64,000 bases of DNA from Euglena gracilis (taxonomy: Eukaryota > Euglenida > Euglenophyceae > Euglenales): the NCBI GenBank assembly GCA_039621445.1, contig CP154955.1, forward strand, positions 26,864,029-26,928,028, given 5' to 3'. The notes under the pieces were generated by a model, which was given only the letters and a program-made list of their open reading frames with translations, was not told the DNA's origin and searched no databases. The translations under genes and the position numbers were made by a program. Below are positions 57,588 to 64,000 of the stretch, piece after piece. Position 1 is the stretch's first letter; each line of letters opens with the position of its first letter.

Positions 57588-59071
57588 GGGCTGCGCAGCA
57601 AGACTTGGAAAACCTGATTGAGAAAATCACCGGCTTGGGGGACAGTGAAACCGCGCATCACCTGTTACGCAATTGTGCTGACGGGTGCAGAATCACACAC
57701 CTCCTTAGGGGCGTGGACACCCAGCACCTGTCAAAAAGTACCCCCCCCTTTATTGTCCCACCGACCTGCCCCCGGGAGGCCCGACCGGACAATAAAGGGG
57801 GGGGGGACAATAAAGGGGTACCAAAGGAATTTCATTGGCCGGGCCGAAAAAAACCCCGTCGGCCGGGGACCAGGGACAATAAAGTAAGGGGGGGACAATA
57901 AAGGGGGGGGTATCAAACAATGCTCAGAAACAATTATTAAAGGCTTCGAAGACATCATGGGAACACCCCTGACAAGCAACCAAAGACAACGAGTCTGCAC
58001 ACCATTGGACCTCGGAGGTTGTGGAATCAAAGTCCCCTGCCTTATTCAAGGCCCGGCTCGACTGGCGGCCCTGGCCAAATTCCACGCCAAAGGAAGCACA
58101 ATAATACAGCTGCCACTTTATGCCGCGGCATAAAGTTAACCATGAAATGGTCCAAAACGCTGTTCATGTTCTGGCGGCTGTCACGGGCCTGAACCTTGAA
58201 CCACTCCAAAGATGGCTGGACAAACCAGACGACATCAAACTGGCTGATGACAATCAACAATCACAACATTGGTGGACAACTCACCTTCACCGCGCAGCAC
58301 TGGACAAACTTCACTCGGCCAGCCCACCACCACCACGCGTCTGTCAGAAACACAGCATGGACTGGGTTCAGCATGGATGCGGGAAACACCCCTGCCTACA
58401 CTTCACACTAGCATGTCATCGGAGGAATACATCCTCTCATTGAAGTGGTGGCTCGGCGTACATTTGCTGCACTCCCAAAACGCACCCAAGTTTTCAGGTT
58501 GCAACTCAACAGTTGAGTTGAGTTGCAACTCAACTCAACAGTCGATGAATGGGGAGATCACCTACTCTGTTGTATCCGCAACAACTTTTCTGAGAGACAC
58601 AACGACTTGCAAGATAAATTGTTTTAAACTCTCCGGATCTGTGGGCAGGGGTGACCAAGGAGGCACAAATCCCAAATCAACCAGACCAACACATCAGACC
58701 CGCTGACTTGCTGCTATCCGCCTGGGATAATGGCGAACCCACCGCCTTCGACCTCACAGTGGTCCACCGTTGGCAAAACGCAAACGGACAAGGCAAATAA
58801 AAATGGAAACTCTTCCTGAAACAAAAGGAAAAACAAAAACATGACAAATATGACGAACCGTGCCAAAAGGCAGGCTGGAGTTTTGCGACAGCTGCCCTTG
58901 GCACATGGGGTGGATGGGCCCACCAGGCGCCAAAAAAAATCAAAAGAATAATTCAGAGAGCAGCTTGCTGGCATGAGGGAGAACAACGCCACATTGAACT
59001 GCACGAACAACTGTCCATCTCCTTGATGAGGCAGATCGTCAAGATATTTGCAACAAAAGCACGCATCACCT
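57588..59071 (+). pseudogene. LINE 4 protein remnant: post-RT linker, zinc knuckle, RLE
   Basis: The first piece (57600-57732) has HHLLRNCADGCRITHLLRGV, like RNCLDGCRVTHLLR of LINE 1. After the small insert: IIKGFEDIMGTPLTSN and GGCGIKVPCLIQGPARLAAL. Then, with frame changes, DEWGDHLLCC-like and RPADLLLSAWDNGEPTAFDL followed by TVVHRW, the RLE core, and GWSFATAALGTWGGWAHQAP, ending IFATKARIT and stop at about 59071. Several frameshifts and a TAA-bearing region make it dead. Confidence 0.8.
57737..57910. mobile_element. small TIR element inside LINE 4
   Basis: About 175 bp starting TACCCCCCCCTTTATTGTCC and ending with GGACAATAAAGGGGGGGGGT-A, inverted ends. A second GGGACAATAAA lies 20-30 bp inside the right end. 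TCAAA occurs on both sides (57728-57732 and 57911-57915) as a possible duplication. It interrupts coding sequence that is continuous in the other LINEs. Confidence 0.7.
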
Positions 59072-59467
59072 GAAAATCCAGGAACAAACCCGGAAGCAAG
59101 GGGACAAAAACCAAACACCAATAACACACAAGAAGAAGCACAGGCCTAAGCAACCCACAGCAAAAAAACAACAACAAAAGAAAACAACCAAAAACCAAAA
59201 ACCACGCTCACCTGACCATGCGCCAAGCGCTCCACTCACTCCGCCCCCTACCACACCCCCGCACCTAAAGCATTCAACATTCCGCACCCGTTGTATCTCA
59301 CGGTTTGCACTTTCTCCCTAACCGCTGCTACCCCTCTGACTATCCATGGGCTTCCCCCATCTGTACATAGCCTCCCACCCCCCAGACCACTCAAAACCAG
59401 TAGGCTGTGCCACTGGTCGGTGGATTCGGTGCCCATTCTCTCTCCACAGGTGGTATTCTAAAAAAAA
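59072..59467 (+). other. LINE 4 3' untranslated region and A-tail
   Basis: A- and C-rich, non-coding, no repeat array like the one at the LINE 2 3' end. Ends with nine A residues. Confidence 0.6.
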
Positions 59468-59474
59468 ACTGAGG

Positions 59475-60527
59475 TGGCTGATGTGTTCTTGAAAAATATG
59501 TAAATTTTTTGAAAGATGATGGGGTTTAGGGTATAATCCCACCTGTCTTGCCACCTTGTCAGGGGGTCTGCCACCATGTTTTCTGAGGGGACCCACTGGA
59601 CCTGGAGCTGATTTTTGTTTTCCCAGCAACCCTTGAAAAGGGGGTGCATAATTATGTTTAGGTGCTCTTTCTTTCCCCCCATTTCTGCAGGTAGCTGTGT
59701 GCTACCTGATTGTCCACTTTTAGTAGGACAGTCTCCCCCTTTTTTGCAAAGTCTTTTACAGTGTTTACTGCAGCAGCCAATTCCTTTACATTTACGTGGA
59801 GCAAACGTTGCTCCCTCCAAAAATCTTGAATGAACAAACTGCGTGTGCTGTCCACCCCCCCAGGCCCAGGTTGATGAATGTGAGTGCAGCACATGTTTGG
59901 GTGTTTCTAAAAAGGGTCGACCTGACCCTGGTACCAAAAATTATTTGAGGTTCTTGATTTCTACTATCAGCTGGGTACTGCAAATTCCCAACCCATGGTG
60001 GCGTTTAACTGGCTGAATTTTAGTAATTATTGTGTGCCAAGCCTTAGGAATTGAAGGGCAGGGAGGTGCGATCACATCTGCCCCAGGATGCCCGCACTTT
60101 TTTTTGCAAGAAAGGCTTTGAGCCAAGACCATTTTCCCCTCTCCTTTCTGACGATTTTTAACTTTGCAGCTGGCACCTCCAGCAGCCCCTCCTTGTGGTT
60201 GACAACAATGAACCACAGGTGCTGCAGTTTTTGACTGAGGGAGATAATGTTTTTTATGAGGTTTATTTTAAAACCTGCAGAACACAAATTTTGGACCATC
60301 ATGGCCAGTTGCTTTTTTAGCAAACTTTCTGAGGAACAAATTAGTGTGATGTCGTCCGAATAACGAATGCCATGAGCCCCTTTGATCTCCAAAGTTATTT
60401 GAGCACGTTCATGAGGGACATGAAAAGTTTTGGGAGAGTTCTTAGACCAAAACGAGCACCATGAAACTCTTTTCCTCCTACCTCCATCCTTACAATTTTG
60501 TTTGAAGGTGGAAGTAAGCTTCCGTGT
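59475..60527 (-). pseudogene. RT and RNase H part of DIRS C
   Basis: Frames 60566-60072 and 59937-59458. RT palm with HGIRYSDDITLICSSESLLK (YSDD where copy B has YLDD) and GFKINLIKNIISLSQKLQHL, then connection and RNase H with HSSTWAWGG-like sequence, NVKELAAAVNTVKDFAKKGE, LLKVDNQVAHSYLQKWG and VQWVPSENMVADPLTRWQD. Several frame changes. The N-terminal RT is cut at 60528. Confidence 0.75.
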
Positions 60528-60853
60528 GTGAGTCAGGGGTGCTGAGTGCCCTTGTAAGTTAACCAACCTCAGGCGCTAACCTTAAAGGCTGTCCCAGGCG
60601 CCCACAGAACTAACCAGGGGACTTGGCCTACAGTACAGTTTCAAGAATAAAACAATTAGGATAACCTTCTCCTAACTCAATTTTAACCCCTGACCACATT
60701 TTAAACACTGACTTTACAACCTGTTCCACAGGGCTCTGTCAGTGCTGTGATTCTGATTATCCAATTTCCATTAGCATATTTGGTTGAAGATCCAAGCCTA
60801 TTCGAGTTTGTCAGTATTTTCATTTGAAGTGGAAGTTGATTATCTGCTCAAGT
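60528..60853 (+). repeat. left LTR-like direct repeat
   Basis: GTGAGTCAGGGGTGCTGAGT ... GCGCTAACCTTAAA ... ACAACCTGTTCCACAGGGCT ... GTTGATTATCTG(C/T)TCAAGT, about 85 percent identical to 63655-64000. It may extend to about 61080; the partner lies outside the window. Confidence 0.8.
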
Positions 60854-61091
60854 ATTGTGGTCTGAAGTGAAGTCTGAAGCAGGACTTGTTGCTGCCGGTG
60901 TGCCCAAGAAGTTTCCCCTGTTCGCCGGCGTCGAAAATTGCTTCACTCAATCCAGCGATCTGACCACCACGTGAAGGCACTTCAGTGCCTTGAGCAAGAC
61001 CTGCAGGTGTTTTAGACTTGCTTTGTGACCCCCCAAGACACCACCCCACACCATTCCCGAGAAAGAAAAAGGTCTTTTCAATCCACAGAAA

Positions 61092-61804
61092 ATGAAACAA
61101 TTTTTAACAAAGGCCGCGCAGGGAATTGAAATTCAACTGGGCAGGGTAATCGAGCCTACGCGGGGACAGGGAAACCCCATGGACCTGGAACAAGCGAAGC
61201 AGCAAAGGGGGTTATCCCGTCCAAAGGGTAGCAGAGGGTGTTTGCCCATTTTGAGTTCCCCCGAAGGCTGCTGGACTGAACAACAGGAAAATGCCACAGA
61301 ACCACAGGAATCTGTCTCATCAGCCGTCGCTAGGTCGGCTGGTTCAGACATTTCAATGACCCAGCAACAGGAATCACAATGACAGAATTCACAAAGACCG
61401 CCCCAGAAAACTTGCAATGGAACTAGGAACCTGAACAATCGGAGTACGACACACAAACGACCACAGACATGGCCAGGAACCTAGGGTGCGACATTCACAT
61501 TGCACAATTGTCACGGATGACCATTGCAATGGTCGAAATGGAAAAAGATGGGGAACAGAACCCCAGGACACAGACTTCAGAGGAAACAGGGACAACACAG
61601 TTCACTGACACCGAGGACGATGAACTGGGAGACATCTACCAGGAAACACAGCCACTGCAGCTGACATTCCACCCAGAACCCAGCACGGACACTCAGAACC
61701 AACTGTTGAGCCTGAAAGCGGCAAGACAGAGCCCGAACGAAGACCACTTCCAGGTCAACGGCGCAGAGGTGGAGAAACAGAAAACCACCGAGGTGATTCA
61801 ATGA
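61092..61804 (+). pseudogene. gag leader frames
   Basis: Frames 61092-61382 (MKQFLTKAAQGIEIQLGRVI) and 61469-61804 (MARNLGCDIHIAQLSRMTIA; acidic, Gln/Thr-rich) are separated by a stop and a phase change. Composition fits the N-terminal part of a gag-like protein; no domain recognised. Confidence 0.4.
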
Positions 61805-61822
61805 CTTCAAAACACCACGGAA

Positions 61823-62878
61823 GTGCAATTTACACGCTTGGAACAGCAGCTGATTACACAGGGGGAACGGACAGAAGGGTTGGTGTTGCGAACAGAAGGC
61901 GGGTATGAAGAGCTGTCCACGAACCTGGCCACGGTAACTGAAAACTTGGAGGGGATGGTGACGAATGAAAACAGACTGTACCAGGGACACTTTGAGAACC
62001 TGAGACAAGAGATTAGTGACCTAAAGGGGATGGTTGGGCGTCTGGACAAAAAATTAACGGGTTCCAGGGTTTTCTGCAAGTGTCAGGGGAAGCACACAGA
62101 CCCGAGGGCAACACCTCATATAGTTACTCGGCCAGCAGAAACGAAACGACAGGTGCTGCAGGAATTGCTGATGCGGATGCAGGGGGTCGAACAGACAGTG
62201 GCTGGGTTGGCTGAAAGTCAACGTGAGGTGAAATCTAGGGGGAAAGAAACAAAACGTCAAGTTTGGATTTTGACAAGCAACTGCGACGGGATACTGAAAG
62301 AACTGAACCACAGGGTTCCAAGAACACAGGAACATTTTACCAAGGCAATACTTAAGTGGGAGGCAACGGAGAAACGACTAACCGAAATGACTGAACTCAC
62401 AGAAAAAACAAAAGAAACTTTTGAAAAATCTCAAGCTTATTCCTTCTCAGCAGCCTCTAGCTCTCGCAGCGACCGGCGCCAACAGGGGACGGAGAAAACC
62501 CCAGAAAGCCCAGCCCCTGCGCCAGTGGGCCAGTTGTCCAGACGGGCAACAGAACCGTCCACAAGAACCCCGGCCAGCTGCTGCAGCAAGGCAGCGAAGC
62601 CCAGGCCCAGCCACAGCCATCACGGGGGAGGGGCTGGCATCGGGGCCCCAGCCGGAGGCTTGGGCAGAACTGATGGGGTTGGGGGGACCCCAGCCAGTGC
62701 CCACAGCCCCACAGCCAGCAGCCTCGGCCTTACAGCCAGTGACTCCAACGGGGGTCTGGGGGCCCCAAAGCCCCCTAACACAGCCCAGGGAGGGGACCCG
62801 AGGACCCCCAGGACAGCTCCGGGAGGGGACCCGAGGACCCCGAGAACCTGTGCCAGGTGTGGGTTGGGATCTCCCTGA
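61823..62878 (+). CDS. gag-like protein with coiled coil
   Basis: A 351-codon frame starting MQFTRLEQQLITQGERTEGL. The first 220 residues have heptad-like Leu/Met/Val spacing (LRQEISDLKGMVGRLDKKLT, LLMRMQGVEQTVAGLAESQR), a probable coiled coil, followed by a Ser/Pro/Gly/Ala-rich tail. The GC-rich tail is open in a second frame (to 63092) that continues into DLTTLMVQTVQEEFKKLSIR, probably the true continuation after an indel. Other short pieces follow (LERELLEIKNMMEQQLQQRE). Confidence 0.5.
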   Translation: MQFTRLEQQLITQGERTEGLVLRTEGGYEELSTNLATVTENLEGMVTNENRLYQGHFENLRQEISDLKGMVGRLDKKLTGSRVFCKCQGKHTDPRATPHIVTRPAETKRQVLQELLMRMQGVEQTVAGLAESQREVKSRGKETKRQVWILTSNCDGILKELNHRVPRTQEHFTKAILKWEATEKRLTEMTELTEKTKETFEKSQAYSFSAASSSRSDRRQQGTEKTPESPAPAPVGQLSRRATEPSTRTPASCCSKAAKPRPSHSHHGGGAGIGAPAGGLGRTDGVGGTPASAHSPTASSLGLTASDSNGGLGAPKPPNTAQGGDPRTPRTAPGGDPRTPRTCARCGLGSP

Positions 62879-63168
62879 CCTGACAACCCTAATGGTGCAA
62901 ACGGTACAAGAAGAATTTAAAAAACTTTCAATACGACAGGACACCCGTGTCAAAGACCCAACCCCCCAAACACCAACCTGTTTGAACTTTCAGCCAACGC
63001 CCAACCTTTTCAACCTCGACGGAAACCGACAGACCCAATGCTGGAACACCAGCAGCGACTGGAGAGGGAACTGTTGGAAATCAAGAACATGATGGAACAG
63101 CAGCTTCAGCAACGGGAAAACACTGGTCCCAGCCAGATCTCACAGCCGCGAACGCGGGATCTGTTCAC

Positions 63169-63654
63169 ATGGGTGATAGAATAAAACCCAGGGCCACAAA
63201 AAACAACAGGTCCCCAATTCGGCAGCACATACACGCCCATTTTTCATGTGGGGGCAGAAACGGTTGTCGCCCCAGTGGCAGCACAGGCTGCCCCCTCCAT
63301 TGGGCTGCTGATGGGACCAGTGGGTGCAGCCATGACAAAAGACCTGGTCATCCGATCCTCCAAGGAAATTTTGCAGTTTTTTTTGTGAAACTTAACATTT
63401 ACCTGAACCGATTGTCAGCCGGACAGGGACCCCTCACAGATGACATGAAACTGACAATTTTGGAGGGAAGCCTTGACGAGACGGCCGGCTGGAGCTCCAG
63501 CGACGACAAGAACGGAGAGAAAAAGTCAGGTATCAGGAATTTTGGAATTGGCTCTGCCAAAAGGTCGAAAGGGACACCCAGCAGGCAATAAAGGAGGAGC
63601 TGAAGAACCTGAAACCGAGTTGCAATGGAAAACTGACTCTGGGAGCGTGGAGGC
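63169..63654 (+). pseudogene. gag capsid-like remnant
   Basis: NIYLNRLSAGQGPLTDDMKL, TILEGSLDETA and, in another frame, QEFWNWLCQKVERDTQQAIK with LKPSCNGKLTLGAW form a capsid-like helical segment (retrotransposon gag type). The last codons run directly into the right LTR-like repeat at 63655. Confidence 0.55.
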
Positions 63655-64000
63655 GTGAGTCAGGGGTGCTGAGTGCCCGGGTAAGTTAGCTAACCCCAGG
63701 CGCTAACCTTAAAAGCTAACCCAGGCGCCCACAAAACTAACCAGGTGACTTGACCCAACCAGGGGCCTACAGTTTCAATGATGAAACAATTAGGATAATC
63801 TCCCCCTAACTTAATTTTAACCTCTGACCAGATTTTAACCACGATTTTACAACCTGTTCCACAGGGCTCTGTCACTACTCTGTCACCACTCTGTACTCAA
63901 TCTGATTATCCATTTGCATTGGCATATCTGGTCCAAGTTTCAATTCAATTAAAGTTTGTCAAGATTTCATTGGGAGTGGACGTTGATTATCTGTTCAAGT
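63655..64000 (+). repeat. right LTR-like direct repeat, cut by the window end
   Basis: Direct copy of 60528-60853 beginning GTGAGTCAGGGGTGCTGAGT, with small indels (an extra CACTCTGTCACCACTCTG-like stretch near 63880). Confidence 0.8.

Larger units (their letters stand above)
57588..59467 (+). mobile_element. LINE 4: 5'-truncated RLE-type LINE with A-tail inside DIRS C
   Basis: A 1.88-kb plus-strand insert. It starts in the part after the RT, includes the zinc knuckle and RLE region and a 3' untranslated region, and ends TATTC then TAAAAAAAA. It is flanked by ACTGAGG on both sides. 5' truncation, A-tail and short duplication are signatures of target-primed reverse transcription. Confidence 0.9.
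56108..60527 (-). mobile_element. DIRS-like retrotransposon C, split by a LINE insertion
   Basis: The minus strand from 60527 down holds the RT, RNase H, then the LINE insertion (57588-59467), then the methyltransferase-like domain, recombinase and a 3' terminal repeat cluster (56108-56400, like 50303-50545). The protein frame ending ...KNTSATSV before the LINE continues as VDMFPSPGNAKFPKF after it, so both halves are one element. The 5' half is cut at 60528 by the LTR-like element and probably continues outside the window. Confidence 0.8.
60528..64000 (+). mobile_element. gag-only LTR-type element inserted in DIRS C
   Basis: Direct repeats at 60528-60853 (at least) and 63655-64000 (running off the edge) enclose about 2.8 kb with gag-like frames and no polymerase. 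The left repeat starts exactly where the DIRS C reverse transcriptase stops making sense. The 3' repeat follows truncated gag without a polypurine tract, so this is either a large internally deleted copy or a second insertion of the repeat into gag. Confidence 0.65.

Noticed and set aside
58500-58545. AACTCAAC / GTTGAGTT palindromic cluster in LINE 4
   Set aside because: Short, simple-sequence, with no flanking structure; likely local slippage.

Overview
The window looks like nuclear DNA of a protist with a large, transposon-filled genome. The only host gene I can support is a plus-strand D-lactate dehydrogenase with an N-terminal cyclic-nucleotide-binding-like domain. It is spread over about 22.8 kb (22139-44908) in at least eight small exons. 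Five of its seven introns fit best with a GC 5' end, one with GA and one with GT, and several 3' ends are not AG. GC and GA donors are known from dinoflagellates, so a dinoflagellate or relative is my best guess. Other protists with non-canonical introns, such as euglenids, are not excluded. No bacterial or organellar gene, tRNA or rRNA was recognised.

Layout. 1-13635: three minus-strand, head-to-tail non-LTR retrotransposons (LINE 1, 2, 3) of the restriction-like-endonuclease (RLE) type. Each has a reverse transcriptase (RT), LINE 2 and 3 show the zinc knuckle and RLE, and all three carry a 2A-like D(I/V)ESNPGP motif near the start of the coding region. LINE 1 runs open off the left edge. 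13640-22138: no convincing gene, but many hairpins, foldback elements and terminal-inverted-repeat (TIR) elements. 22139-44908: the dehydrogenase gene, whose introns hold hAT-like miniature elements (TIR starting CAGGG, 8-bp target-site duplications), a 3.65-kb foldback element around a 71/88-bp tandem array, long GCCGGTTC hairpins, and an inverted repeat pair around exon 6. 44909-49890: low-complexity and repeat debris. 49896-60527: two minus-strand DIRS-like tyrosine-recombinase retrotransposons. The first is a chimera of two truncated copies. The second is split by a 5'-truncated LINE with an A-tail and a 7-bp target duplication, and that LINE itself carries a small TIR insertion. 60528-64000: a gag-only element between LTR-like direct repeats, inserted into the RT region of the second DIRS element.

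The transposon parts form a readable insertion order at 56-64 kb: DIRS element, then the LINE in its methyltransferase-like domain and the LTR-like element in its RT domain, then the small TIR element in the LINE. The dehydrogenase exons keep a clean reading frame and all expected catalytic residues, so this gene is probably functional. Functions given for transposon proteins come from motifs read by eye; no database search was possible.
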